This document shows positions 1-8,267 of a stretch of DNA of 64,000 nt, piece after piece. The stretch's first letter is position 1; every line of letters starts with the position of its first letter. This stretch comes from UBA1672 sp050633325 (lineage in GTDB: Bacteria > Pseudomonadota > Alphaproteobacteria > Micavibrionales > Micavibrionaceae), in the NCBI GenBank assembly GCA_050633325.1, contig JBOEGH010000005.1, positions 124,001 to 188,000 of the forward strand, given 5' to 3'. Under the pieces are notes generated by a model. It was not told the DNA's origin, made no database searches, and saw only the letters and a program-made list of their open reading frames with translations. The translations under genes were made by a program, and so were the position numbers.

Positions 1-89
1 CTTTTTAACGCAAGCGCTCGAACATCATCATTGATATGATCTTTAATAAATTGTTGCACTTCTGGCTGCAGAAATATTTTCCACTCCAT
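1..89 (-). CDS. N-terminal fragment of an unidentified protein downstream of pyrC
   Basis: The reading frame starts at an ATG ending at position 89 and runs off the window edge, so about 29 residues are visible (beginning MEWKIFLQPEVQQF, then KDHINDDVRALAL). The ATG lies three bases after the pyrC stop, so the gene is almost certainly co-transcribed and possibly translationally coupled with pyrC. The visible part has no diagnostic motif. It resembles the start of some alphaproteobacterial SAM-dependent methyltransferase-like proteins, but that is only an impression and I do not assign a function. Confidence 0.6.
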   Translation of the reverse strand, partial: MEWKIFLQPEVQQFIKDHINDDVRALALK

Positions 90-92
90 AAT

Positions 93-1196
93 CTAAAGCC
101 GTATAGACCATGGAATAGTGCTCTGCCCCAAACCTAATGGCAATGGTGTCACGTTACCATCCACAGTCTCAAGCAACTGAACAGCACTCTCTTCTTTGAT
201 CAAGGTAAATCTATCCTCAGATATTGGCAAACCGTAGAATTTAGGACCATTTACACACAAGAACCTTTCAAAAATCTCCTGACCCTCTTTATCAGACAGA
301 TCAACACCCGACATTTCAAAAGCCTGCGCATAAAGCTGTGGCGCGATACCACCCGTAAAACAACCTGCTGCACATCCGCAATCTGTTGCCTTAACCGTAT
401 GCGGAGCACTGTCCGTTCCTGCAAAAAACTTAGTATTATCCGAAGAAATAGCAGCAAGACGCAAAGCATCACGATCTTCACAGTGCTTTAAAACCGGCAA
501 ACAAAATAAATGATATTTGAGGCCCTGTATCAAATCACCAATTGTATATATCAGATGCTGTGGCGTTATACTTGCCGCAACGTTATCACCACTATCCAAA
601 ACAAAATCTACGGCCTTCTTGGTTGTTACATGTTCGCATACTATTTTCAAATTAGGGAATTTCTCACGAACACGCGGCATACGCTCGGTATAGAATATTT
701 CCTCCGCGTTACCTGCACGATCAAAGTATTTATCAGGTGATAGACCATGTTCCTCGCCATGAATACAAAGAACAACACCGGCCTCCTCCATTGCGTTAAA
801 TACACCGTTTTCAATGTACTCAGTAACAGGAATGCCGAATTCCGCACCAGTAGTTCCATGAGGAGGATAAGACTTACAAGCCTTAAGAGTACCGTCTTTA
901 GCACCTTGTAAAATCATATCAGGCGTTGTGTCTTTAGTCAGATAGAGTGGAACAATCAATTCATCAAATTGATCCGCGCCTGCATCACATAAATCACGTT
1001 TATAACGCTCTACACTCCAATACTCACCATTTTCTTGATCTTGCGTGACTACGGCAGTAGGTGGTTTAGTATTGGGCATAGCCAAAGCACCGGCACACCC
1101 CATATCCAAATGTGCCTTGATATATGCCTCAACCGCGTCACCTTGACGAAAATGAGTGTGCAAATCATACCATTTAGGGAGTGTAAATTCGATCAT
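93..1196 (-). CDS. pyrC: Dihydroorotase
   Basis: Converts N-carbamoyl-L-aspartate and dihydroorotate reversibly in de novo pyrimidine synthesis, in the cytoplasm. The 367-residue protein matches the E. coli-type PyrC family (about 350 residues) over its full length. The metal-binding DLHTHFR motif is at 11-17. The lysine expected to be carbamylated is K108 in CKSYPP. H146 (CIHGEE) and H189 (CEHVTTKKA) are further metal ligands, and D262 lies in GTDSAPH. The C-terminal CGC..GCF and VNGPKFYGLP segments are also typical. The start at 1196 leaves only ten residues before the first metal motif, as expected for the family. A truncated gene follows within a few bases. Confidence 0.96.
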   Translation of the reverse strand: MIEFTLPKWYDLHTHFRQGDAVEAYIKAHLDMGCAGALAMPNTKPPTAVVTQDQENGEYWSVERYKRDLCDAGADQFDELIVPLYLTKDTTPDMILQGAKDGTLKACKSYPPHGTTGAEFGIPVTEYIENGVFNAMEEAGVVLCIHGEEHGLSPDKYFDRAGNAEEIFYTERMPRVREKFPNLKIVCEHVTTKKAVDFVLDSGDNVAASITPQHLIYTIGDLIQGLKYHLFCLPVLKHCEDRDALRLAAISSDNTKFFAGTDSAPHTVKATDCGCAAGCFTGGIAPQLYAQAFEMSGVDLSDKEGQEIFERFLCVNGPKFYGLPISEDRFTLIKEESAVQLLETVDGNVTPLPLGLGQSTIPWSIRL

Positions 1197-1301
1197 ATCT
1201 AATATCCAACTTTGTAATAGTTAAAGATAATGGCTACACAACGCTTATAAAAATCGTTGCATAACAATCCGGTAAGGTAAAGGCCACGTAATTAGAAAAA
1301 A

Positions 1302-1916
1302 TTAGCGACTATAATTAATCATATCCAAGAAACGTCTTTGCGTATCACGGTCTTCTTTAAATATACCACTAAACATTGACGTAACAGTTGATGATGAGCT
1401 TTTATTTACTCCACGTGTAGACATACATTGGTGATTTGCATCAATGTAAACTGCAACTCCTTTTGGCTGAAGCGTTTGATCAATACATTGTAGAATATTA
1501 CGGGTCATATTCTCTTGTGACACAAGACGACGACCGTATATATCAACAATACGCGCAAGCTTAGAAATTCCGACAACTTTCTCATCAGGCCAATATGCTA
1601 CATGAGCCTTCCCTAAAATAGGAACAAGGTGATGTTCACAATGAGAAACAAAATCAATATCTTTTACTAAAACCATGTCATCAAAACCCTCGATATCCTC
1701 AAAAGTTTTCTGTAGTTCCGCCGTAGGGTCTTTAGTATATCCGGAGAAAAACTCTTCATACGCTTTAACCACACGCTTGGGCGTATCAAGCAAACCCTCA
1801 CGTGTTGGATCTTCACCCGCCCAACGTAACATCGTCTCAACAGCCTTCATAGCCTCTTCACGGCTTGGCCTATTATCCTGCTTTATATCGCTTTTTGTGT
1901 TCATCTTTAATACCAT
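1302..1916 (-). CDS. folE: GTP cyclohydrolase I
   Basis: Catalyses the first step of tetrahydrofolate/pterin synthesis, GTP to 7,8-dihydroneopterin triphosphate plus formate. At 204 residues it has the usual length. The zinc ligands are visible as C93 and H96 (SHCEHHLVP) and C164 (HQCMSTRG). The segment GISKLARIVDIYGRRLVSQE at about 117-136 is family-specific. Two starts are possible, at 1916 or four codons later. A GAGG about 11 bases upstream favours 1916. It diverges from cysS across an 89-base gap and has a 105-base gap before pyrC, so it may be transcribed separately. Confidence 0.96.
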   Translation of the reverse strand: MVLKMNTKSDIKQDNRPSREEAMKAVETMLRWAGEDPTREGLLDTPKRVVKAYEEFFSGYTKDPTAELQKTFEDIEGFDDMVLVKDIDFVSHCEHHLVPILGKAHVAYWPDEKVVGISKLARIVDIYGRRLVSQENMTRNILQCIDQTLQPKGVAVYIDANHQCMSTRGVNKSSSSTVTSMFSGIFKEDRDTQRRFLDMINYSR

Positions 1917-2005
1917 TTTAAATAAAACCTCAAATTAAGGGTTGGTCTTAGCTCTTCTTTACCGTATTTTCCAGTAAAAAGCGACATTGAAGGACATTTA
2001 AACGC

Positions 2006-3418
2006 ATGGCAAGACTAAAAATTTACAATTCTCTTACTCGTGAGAAACAATATTTTGAGCCCATAGACCAAAACCACATACGCATTTATGCGTGTGGCCC
2101 TACGGTTTATAGTTATGCCCATATCGGAAATGCGCGAATGTCAGTTGTGTTTGACGTTCTCTCAAATGTTCTTAAACAAATCTATCCAAAGGTTACATAT
2201 GTATCAAACATAACGGATGTAGATGACAAAATAATCACCGCATCTAAAAACACTGGCGAAGCAATAAATGAAATAACAAATAAATACACAGATATTTATA
2301 ACGAGGACATGCAATATTTAGGCGTTGCAAAGCCCGATATACAACCACGCGCCACAGATCATATTCCGCATATGATCGATCTTATACAAAATCTAATTGA
2401 TAACGATCATGCATATGAATCAGATGGGCATGTTTTGTTTAACGTACCGTCATTTCCTGCCTATGGTGGGTTATCAGGTCGAAGCCGTGATGAACAAATC
2501 GCAGGTGCACGTGTTGAAGTTGCCTCATACAAAAAAGATCCCGCCGACTTCGTACTATGGAAGCCAAGCTCAGAAGAAGAACCGGGATGGGACAGCCCGT
2601 GGGGGTTTGGCCGCCCCGGATGGCATATTGAGTGCTCTGCAATGGCAGCAGAGCATTTAGGACTGCCGTTTGATATACATGGCGGTGGCGCAGACTTAAA
2701 ATTCCCTCACCATGAAAATGAAATCGCGCAAAGCTGTTGCGCACATGGCAATAAAGAAGACCTGTCATCATTCGCCAAATACTGGGTACATAATGGCTTC
2801 GTTACCGTAAATGGTGAGAAGATGTCAAAATCACTTGGCAACGTAACACTTGCCCATGACTTAGCAAAAGATCACGCCGGTGAGACCCTACGCCTAACGC
2901 TGCTTTCTGCCCATTACAGACAACCTTTAGACTGGTCTGACAAAAAAATAGAGCAAAGCAAAAAGCAGCTAGATAGCTTCTATGGATTACTAAAACGTTA
3001 TACATTTAGTGAACTAGAACCTGATGGCGGAGTAGAACCCAAAAAAGGTAAAATATGCAAAGATATTATGGACGCATTAAGTGATGATCTAAACACACCA
3101 CTTGCAATATCTCATCTGCACGCCCATTGCAACGCACCTTACAGCAACACGGAAGACCCGTTAGAATTCAAAGCAGACTTACTAGCAGCAGGAAAGCTTT
3201 TAGGAATTTTACAGCAAAATCCCGACGAATGGCTTGGCTACGGCATATCAGACGATAATATTGATACACAAAGAATAGAAGATTTGCTGCAAGAAAGAAA
3301 TGCAGCAAAACAAAATAAAGACTTTGCCAGATCTGATAAAATCCGTGATGAGTTAACCTCAATGGGTATTGCAATCGAAGATACTGCAGATGGTGCAATA
3401 TGGAAGAAGATATCCTAA
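2006..3418 (+). CDS. cysS: Cysteinyl-tRNA synthetase
   Basis: Class I aminoacyl-tRNA synthetase charging tRNA-Cys. The 470-residue product has the HIGH-type motif as HIGN at 39-42 after the zinc ligand C30. The other zinc ligands are C210 (HIECSAMA), H235 and E239 (FPHHENE). The KMSKS loop is at 272-276. The C-terminal anticodon-binding helix bundle ends in the usual form (ARSDKIRDEL, then an ADGAIWK tail). It is transcribed divergently from folE. The next plus-strand gene, a zinc mini-protein, starts 73 bases downstream. Confidence 0.97.
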   Translation: MARLKIYNSLTREKQYFEPIDQNHIRIYACGPTVYSYAHIGNARMSVVFDVLSNVLKQIYPKVTYVSNITDVDDKIITASKNTGEAINEITNKYTDIYNEDMQYLGVAKPDIQPRATDHIPHMIDLIQNLIDNDHAYESDGHVLFNVPSFPAYGGLSGRSRDEQIAGARVEVASYKKDPADFVLWKPSSEEEPGWDSPWGFGRPGWHIECSAMAAEHLGLPFDIHGGGADLKFPHHENEIAQSCCAHGNKEDLSSFAKYWVHNGFVTVNGEKMSKSLGNVTLAHDLAKDHAGETLRLTLLSAHYRQPLDWSDKKIEQSKKQLDSFYGLLKRYTFSELEPDGGVEPKKGKICKDIMDALSDDLNTPLAISHLHAHCNAPYSNTEDPLEFKADLLAAGKLLGILQQNPDEWLGYGISDDNIDTQRIEDLLQERNAAKQNKDFARSDKIRDELTSMGIAIEDTADGAIWKKIS

Positions 3419-3491
3419 CCAACAATCAATGCTTGAATTATTCCAAATATTTGCTTCTAATATAGATATATGAAGGCAAGGTGCACAAATA

Positions 3492-3662
3492 ATGACAGAT
3501 TACAATAATCCGGAAACAATAATGGTCGACCGAAACGCCGACGGAGTTAGTTGCGATGGCGGTGGTGGAGCACTGGGTCATCCAAAAGTATGGTACGGAT
3601 TTGACACAAAAAACAGCATAGAGTGCGGGTATTGCGATCGACTATTTGTTAAGTCTTCTTGA
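3492..3662 (+). CDS. Zinc-finger mini-protein, zf-CHCC family (NDUFS6-like)
   Basis: A 56-residue protein, short enough to be missed by length cut-offs. It shows the zf-CHCC pattern: C21, then G-x-x-G-x-x-LGHPKVWY with H30, then C45 and C48 in ECGYC. This is the fold of the mitochondrial complex I subunit NDUFS6, and short alphaproteobacterial relatives carry little else. An AGG lies nine bases before the ATG. By homology it binds one zinc ion; its exact partner in bacteria is not evident from this locus. It lies between cysS and hsp20, and its stop codon overlaps a candidate hsp20 promoter. Confidence 0.85.
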   Translation: MTDYNNPETIMVDRNADGVSCDGGGGALGHPKVWYGFDTKNSIECGYCDRLFVKSS

Positions 3663-3686
3663 ATATTTTCAATAATTTTGTTAATA
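3658..3686 (+). promoter_or_regulatory. Candidate promoter of hsp20
   Basis: CTTGAA at 3658-3663 is followed by 17 bases and TTAATA at 3681-3686. The -35-like element fits a heat-shock (RpoH-type) CTTGAA, but the -10 element is not a good RpoH match. It would give a leader of about 65 bases, a plausible length for the thermometer downstream. Confidence 0.25.
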
Positions 3687-3730
3687 ATGCTCTTAATGAT
3701 GCTGCATATGCGGGTCATTAAACATTATAT

Positions 3731-3747
3731 CTCGCTCATAAGAGGAG
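3731..3747 (+). promoter_or_regulatory. Candidate ROSE-like RNA thermometer hairpin of hsp20
   Basis: In the leader, CUCGCU at 3731-3736 can pair with the Shine-Dalgarno AGGAG at 3743-3747 across the loop CAUAAG, leaving one G bulged. ROSE elements upstream of alphaproteobacterial hsp20 genes carry a conserved U(U/C)GCU that pairs with the Shine-Dalgarno around an unpaired or bulged G, and UCGCU at 3732-3736 fits that rule. The Shine-Dalgarno is ten bases from the ATG at 3758. Only the final hairpin was found; I did not fold the full leader. Confidence 0.55.
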
Positions 3748-3757
3748 TTTTAACGCG

Positions 3758-4234
3758 ATGACAACACGCCTATCTTTATTCGACAGCCCCTTATTTCTGG
3801 GCTTTGATGATTTTGAAAAAACTATAGACCGCATGCGCAAATCAGGCGCAGATGGCTACCCACCATATAATATAGAACAAATAGGAAATCATGGACTACG
3901 CATCACACTTGCTGTGGCTGGGTTTTCAATGGACTGCCTTGATGTTGAAGTGGATCAAAATCAACTAACCATACGCGGAAAACAAAAAGACGAAGAAGAC
4001 CGACTATATTTGCATCGCGGCATAGCAGCACGTCAATTTCAAAAAAGCTTTGTTATTGCAGATGGAATTGAAATACACAGCGCAGACCTTGATAATGGAT
4101 TGCTACACATCAACTTAGAGCGTGTAATCCCAGAATCCCAAGCCGTTAAGATTAAAATCAATTCTCCGGAGCAAAGAAACAATAAAACTCTAAAAGCAAT
4201 AGGTGTTGATAGATCATCATCAAATTCAGAATGA
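3758..4234 (+). CDS. Small heat-shock protein, Hsp20/IbpA type
   Basis: A 158-residue ATP-independent holdase chaperone that binds unfolding proteins in the cytoplasm. The N-terminus (LFDSPLFLGFDDFEKTIDRM) and the alpha-crystallin domain at about 35-135 are typical of alphaproteobacterial IbpA/HspA proteins. The PYNIEQIG segment, the AVAGF turn and the late ADLDNGLLHINLER strand are all present. The tail lacks a clear IxI motif, although VKIKIN at about 130 may play that role. A DUF1150 gene follows 71 bases downstream, the usual arrangement in this class. Control is probably by heat through the leader hairpin just upstream. Confidence 0.93.
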   Translation: MTTRLSLFDSPLFLGFDDFEKTIDRMRKSGADGYPPYNIEQIGNHGLRITLAVAGFSMDCLDVEVDQNQLTIRGKQKDEEDRLYLHRGIAARQFQKSFVIADGIEIHSADLDNGLLHINLERVIPESQAVKIKINSPEQRNNKTLKAIGVDRSSSNSE

Positions 4235-4249
4235 ACTTTTGACACACTG

Positions 4250-4266
4250 CCCTATTATAGGGTTTT
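4250..4266 (+). terminator. Weak intrinsic terminator or attenuator between hsp20 and the DUF1150 gene
   Basis: CCCTA (4250-4254) and TAGGG (4258-4262) form a five-pair hairpin with a three-base loop followed by TTTT. The stem is short, so it probably reduces rather than stops transcription into the next gene. Confidence 0.35.
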
Positions 4267-4305
4267 ATAATAAAGTGCAAAATAACCATCAAAAAAGGGC
4301 ACAGA

Positions 4306-4548
4306 ATGACTGATAAACTACCATTAACAGACCCCAAGGTTAAGACAACCTTAAGGAATCTTTCTACAACAGATTTAAAAAAATTTGGCGTAAAGCAAAT
4401 TGCTTATATACGTACGGTCAATAACGATAACAATATTAGTTATTCAATACATTCTGCCGATGGTGAAGAAATATCTGTAATGGATACACTAGATCAAGCC
4501 ATTATTGCCACACGCCAAAACGACCTTGAACCGGTCGCCGTACATTAG
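4306..4548 (+). CDS. DUF1150 family protein
   Basis: An 80-residue cytoplasmic protein of unknown function. The sequence (KFGVKQIAYIRTV at 26-38, YSIHSADGEEI, then a DTLDQAIIATRQNDLEPV tail) fits the alphaproteobacterial DUF1150 family, whose genes characteristically lie directly downstream of hsp20. An AGGG precedes the ATG by seven to eight bases. The association suggests a role connected with the heat-shock protein or its control, but no biochemical function is established that I know of. Confidence 0.8.
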   Translation: MTDKLPLTDPKVKTTLRNLSTTDLKKFGVKQIAYIRTVNNDNNISYSIHSADGEEISVMDTLDQAIIATRQNDLEPVAVH

Positions 4549-4558
4549 AAGAAAATAG

Positions 4559-5026
4559 CTAAGCTGCTAGCATCCAGTCTTGCGTTGGCATGAACAGCGC
4601 GCGCATCGCATCAGTACTGTCTACATCACGTAGAGCGTTACATAAATCACGAGAACGCAAAATACGAGACACATTCGCCAAACGCTGCAAATGAATAGGC
4701 CCACAAGACATAGGGGATAAAACAGACGCCAATATATCCACACACTTGCCATCCATTGCATTGAAAGCAACACCGCGATCCAATTTCATCATTGCCATCA
4801 CCGGCGTCTTAATACAGGCCGATTTAACATCAAATATCGCAACTCCATCGCTCAAATAGAACGTCCTATCATCAGAATGACGATCTAAAACATTTGATAG
4901 AACATCTACGTCAACATCACATAATGGTGCGGCTTCCTCTGCCAATGTCTCGAATATCTTTGGTTGTGTTTGAGCTTTGACATCTGTCATTAAAATGTCG
5001 AAATGAAACTCTTTTGCAATACTCAT
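4559..5026 (-). CDS. PtsN-like EIIA(Ntr) domain protein lacking the phosphorylatable histidine
   Basis: The 155-residue protein aligns end to end with the nitrogen-PTS EIIA protein PtsN. IAFDAIDNQPVDLLFALLVP of E. coli corresponds here to VAFNAMDGKCVDILASVLSP, and the following helix HLQRLANVSRIL also matches. In PtsN the active loop reads GIAIPHGK with the phosphorylated histidine; here it reads GVAIFDVK, so the histidine is D66. The DNA codon is GAT, with no frameshift. It is the last gene of the lpt-rpoN-hpf operon, where ptsN normally lies. It cannot be phosphorylated like PtsN. It might act as a permanently charged mimic, or may have lost PTS function. Confidence 0.82.
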   Translation of the reverse strand: MSIAKEFHFDILMTDVKAQTQPKIFETLAEEAAPLCDVDVDVLSNVLDRHSDDRTFYLSDGVAIFDVKSACIKTPVMAMMKLDRGVAFNAMDGKCVDILASVLSPMSCGPIHLQRLANVSRILRSRDLCNALRDVDSTDAMRALFMPTQDWMLAA

Positions 5027-5222
5027 TTTAACGCCTTTACGTTCCCACGATGATATTCAAGAGGGTTTTATCACGATTAAAAAACAAAAGGCCAGAAAAA
5101 TATCTCAAAATATTACAAGCTATTAGTTCGGTGCTTTATTTAGAATCAACCACTTACAAAAAATTGGTTATTTTTAATGCACTAATCTAAGCAATTTATA
5201 GACATTATAACCATATAAAGAC

Positions 5223-5257
5223 AAAAAAAGTTCCTGTGAAAAACTTCAAAGGAACTT
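5223..5257 (-). terminator. Intrinsic terminator downstream of hpf
   Basis: Perfect arms AAGTTCCT (5228-5235) and AGGAACTT (5250-5257) enclose an inner TGAA/TTCA pairing. Read on the minus strand, the hairpin is followed directly by a run of seven Ts. It starts 33 bases after the hpf stop, so most transcripts should end before the ptsN-like gene. That gene then needs its own promoter within 5027-5222 or read-through. Confidence 0.85.
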
Positions 5258-5289
5258 AATTTATAAAATTAATGATATACAATTAGTGA

Positions 5290-5889
5290 TTACTGATCAT
5301 CAGGCTCAATCCAACCGATGTTTCCATCCTTACGCAAGTAAACCATGTTTATCTTTTCGTTACTCGCATTACGGAACATCAATGCATTTTGATCCGCCAA
5401 CTCCATGCGCATAACCGCTTCCGATACGCTCATTTTCTCAATATGAGTTTGTATCTCTGCAATGATAGTAGGATCGGCAGTAACCTCTGCTTCGTTATCC
5501 TGCTCTGCAGCTTCTTGAGCTTCCTGAGCCAAGGTATAAGCACGTGCCTTAACCATTTCCGATTCAGGCGTTTTCTCCGCACGCGCATGATGATCACGTA
5601 ATCGCCTTTTGTAGCGACGCAAACGCTTTGCCGCTTTTTCCGATGCCGAATCAAATGCAACATAAGGGTCATGTTCAGTTGCCTCGGTAACAACATCTAT
5701 GCTCTTACTCACATTAACAGAAATATGCACTTTAAATAGGTTTTTGCTGTGCCCTTCACGTGAAAAAGTGACAGTAGCAGCTGTGGCATGATTAAAGTAC
5801 TTTTGATCGATGTCCTCCAACTTATCAGTAACATGCTCACGTAGTGCATCACCAACATCAAGTTGCTTTCCTTGAACGGTAGTTTCCAT
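5290..5889 (-). CDS. hpf: Ribosome hibernation promoting factor, long form
   Basis: The 199-residue protein joins an N-terminal YfiA-type domain (about 1-105, with VQGKQLDVGDALREHV and the basic stretch KAAKRLRRYKRRLRDHH) to a C-terminal domain of about 50 residues (MSVSEAVMRMEL, ALMFRNA, VYLRKDGNIGWIEPDD). Long HPF binds the decoding centre of the 30S subunit and its C-terminal domain dimerises, giving 100S ribosomes in stationary phase. The gene lies downstream of rpoN, as in many alphaproteobacteria, with a 97-base gap and a strong terminator after it. Confidence 0.94.
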   Translation of the reverse strand: METTVQGKQLDVGDALREHVTDKLEDIDQKYFNHATAATVTFSREGHSKNLFKVHISVNVSKSIDVVTEATEHDPYVAFDSASEKAAKRLRRYKRRLRDHHARAEKTPESEMVKARAYTLAQEAQEAAEQDNEAEVTADPTIIAEIQTHIEKMSVSEAVMRMELADQNALMFRNASNEKINMVYLRKDGNIGWIEPDDQ

Positions 5890-5986
5890 ATGTTTCGTCC
5901 TTTTTCTTGGTTAATAAAACTTTATTATTCTTTATAGTTAAACAGTTATCACAATAAGATTGATACATCCTTAACCCAGATCATAT

Positions 5987-7426
5987 TTACACAATATTTC
6001 TTTTCTGCTTTCGTCTTTGTACAGATGATCCAATGTGCATAGACTCACGATACTTAGCAACAGTCCGACGTGCAATATCTATTCCCTCTTCTTTTAAAAT
6101 AACTACTATTTTATCATCAGAAAGAATTTTACCAGGCTCTTCCTCATCAATCAAAGACTTAACACGCGCTTTAACTGCCTCGGAGGAATGCACCAAACCG
6201 TCAGAAGAAACCAAAGCAGTTGAAAAGAAAAATTTCAACTCAAAAATACCGCGCGGTGTACCAATGTATTTATTGGTGGTCACACGACTTACCGTACTTT
6301 CATGCATATCTATCTCTTCGGCAATATCTTTTAAAGTCATTGGCTTTAAAAATTCTATACCATAATTAAAAAATGCATCCTGTTGCTCCACCAAAGAGCT
6401 AGCAACCTTTAGTATTGTTTGCGCTCGTTGATCCATTGCACGTACCAGCCAATTCGCAGATGCAAGCTGCGTGGTTACGTATTCACGATCTTTCTTACCT
6501 TTTGCGCCTTGAGAGACTTGGGTATAATACTCCTGATTAACTAATACTTTTGGTAAGGTGTCACTATTAAGCTCAACCTTCCAACCTCCTCCTAAATTTT
6601 TCGGCATCTTCTTCATTAAAACATCAGGAATAGCCGTTTGGACAACTAAGTGATCAAATTCTGCCGCAGGTTTAGGGTTTAGGCATTTTATCTCTTCAAC
6701 CATATCCATAAGATATGTGTCATTAACGCCACATATATCTGCCAACCCCTTAAAATCATGATCCCCTAACATTGACAAGTTCTCAATTAGAGCCTGCATC
6801 GGCGCATCAAATGAACCTTTTTCTTCTAACTGAAGAGCCAAACATTCATTTAAGTCTCTGGCAAAAACACCTGTAGGATCGAATTGCTTCATCTTCAACA
6901 GTAGGTTATCGATACGATCCGTGGAGCAACCCAATCTATCAGCAAGATCATCCGCGCCGTCACGCAGATAGCCACTTTCATCAAGCCTATCAATCAATAG
7001 AGCACCAATCACACAATCACGTTCATCAGAAAATGCCATATTAAGCTGCTCTGTCAGATGATCTCGTAAAGATTTTTCTGCGCTCATTCTATTTTCGAAA
7101 CTGTCATCAGCATTTTCAAACTTGGTTCCACCACCAGACCCGATATCAGCCGCAGATGACCCAGCGTCAAAATCCCCCCCGCCAGATTCAAATGCCGCCT
7201 CTATTTCATCCTTGCCGTCGTCAACATCAGGTGCAGGCTCATCAACACCTTCATCCTGATTACCTTCACCTTTTTCGAGCAATGGATTTTTCTCTAACTC
7301 TTCTTCAATAAATTCGGATAGCTCAACATTATTCAACTGCAACAGCTTTATCGCCTGTTGCAACTGGGGGGTCATAACCAGATTCTGGGATTGCTGAAGA
7401 TTCAGCTTTTGAGAGAATGAGTCCAT
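5987..7426 (-). CDS. rpoN: RNA polymerase sigma-54 factor
   Basis: A 479-residue sigma-54, which directs RNA polymerase to -24/-12 promoters and needs enhancer-binding ATPases. Region I is the Gln/Leu-rich N-terminus (QQSQNLVMTPQLQQAIKLLQ at 11-30), followed by an acidic region II (about 55-110). The core-binding and HTH regions follow, and the RpoN box ARRTVAKYRE is at 452-461. The usual IPSS after the box is IGSS here. It lies in the conserved order lptB-rpoN-hpf. Activator genes of the NtrC type are not in this window. Confidence 0.96.
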   Translation of the reverse strand: MDSFSQKLNLQQSQNLVMTPQLQQAIKLLQLNNVELSEFIEEELEKNPLLEKGEGNQDEGVDEPAPDVDDGKDEIEAAFESGGGDFDAGSSAADIGSGGGTKFENADDSFENRMSAEKSLRDHLTEQLNMAFSDERDCVIGALLIDRLDESGYLRDGADDLADRLGCSTDRIDNLLLKMKQFDPTGVFARDLNECLALQLEEKGSFDAPMQALIENLSMLGDHDFKGLADICGVNDTYLMDMVEEIKCLNPKPAAEFDHLVVQTAIPDVLMKKMPKNLGGGWKVELNSDTLPKVLVNQEYYTQVSQGAKGKKDREYVTTQLASANWLVRAMDQRAQTILKVASSLVEQQDAFFNYGIEFLKPMTLKDIAEEIDMHESTVSRVTTNKYIGTPRGIFELKFFFSTALVSSDGLVHSSEAVKARVKSLIDEEEPGKILSDDKIVVILKEEGIDIARRTVAKYRESMHIGSSVQRRKQKRNIV

Positions 7427-7488
7427 GATCTTATTTTAGCATGGTCATACAAAAATATCATCAGAAATACATAAATGCATACTAAGAA

Positions 7489-8253
7489 TTAAAGAGAGAA
7501 CCCTTCGCCAAGATACACGCGGCGAACATCTTCATGATTAACGATATCTTCCGGCTTACCTTCCATCAGAACCTTGCCATCATGCAAAATACATGCGCGA
7601 TCAACTATTCCAAGGCAATCACGAACATTATGATCAGTAATCAACACGCCGATACCGCGATCCTTCAAATGAGAAATTAAATTACGTATATCATTTACAG
7701 CTATTGGATCTACTCCGGCAAGTGGCTCATCAAGCAATATAAAATCAGGCCTTGCCGCCAATGCACGTGCTATTTCAACACGCCTGCGTTCCCCTCCTGA
7801 TAATGCGACTGAAGGAGTACGGCGCAAATGTGCGACCTTAAACTCGTCAAGCAAATCCTCTAGCATAAAGCCCTGATCTTCTTTATTAAGGTCTTGCAAT
7901 TCTATGACTGCCCGCAGATTATCTTCTACGGATAGACCACGAAAAATAGATGCTTCTTGCGGTAGATACCCCACACCAAGGCGAGAACGACGATACATAG
8001 GAAGATCGGTAATATCCTGACCATCCAATAATATAGCACCACTATCAGCAGAAATAAGTCCTGTGATAATATGAAAACACGTTGTCTTACCCGCACCGTT
8101 AGGCCCTAGCAAAGCAACTGCCTCACCGCGATTAATTGTCAAACTAACATCACGTAAAACTGGTCGCTTTTTATAAGATTTAGACAAGCATACCGCGCTC
8201 AGCCCCTTAGGAACCGATTTTAAATTCGGCTTTTTCTTCACCTTATTTGTCAT
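7489..8253 (-). CDS. lptB: LPS export ABC transporter ATP-binding protein
   Basis: The 254-residue ATPase powers LptFG to extract lipopolysaccharide from the inner membrane. Visible are Walker A GPNGAGKTT at 50-58, the signature LSGGERRRVEIARALA, Walker B FILLDEPLAGVDP and the switch histidine in LITDHN. An N-terminal extension of about 18 basic residues precedes the ABC fold. The gene lies 14 bases after the LysE-type gene and 62 bases before rpoN. Its membrane partners lptF and lptG are at 27.4-29.7 kb. Confidence 0.96.
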   Translation of the reverse strand: MTNKVKKKPNLKSVPKGLSAVCLSKSYKKRPVLRDVSLTINRGEAVALLGPNGAGKTTCFHIITGLISADSGAILLDGQDITDLPMYRRSRLGVGYLPQEASIFRGLSVEDNLRAVIELQDLNKEDQGFMLEDLLDEFKVAHLRRTPSVALSGGERRRVEIARALAARPDFILLDEPLAGVDPIAVNDIRNLISHLKDRGIGVLITDHNVRDCLGIVDRACILHDGKVLMEGKPEDIVNHEDVRRVYLGEGFSL

Positions 8254-8267
8254 TTCTACCCTTAACT

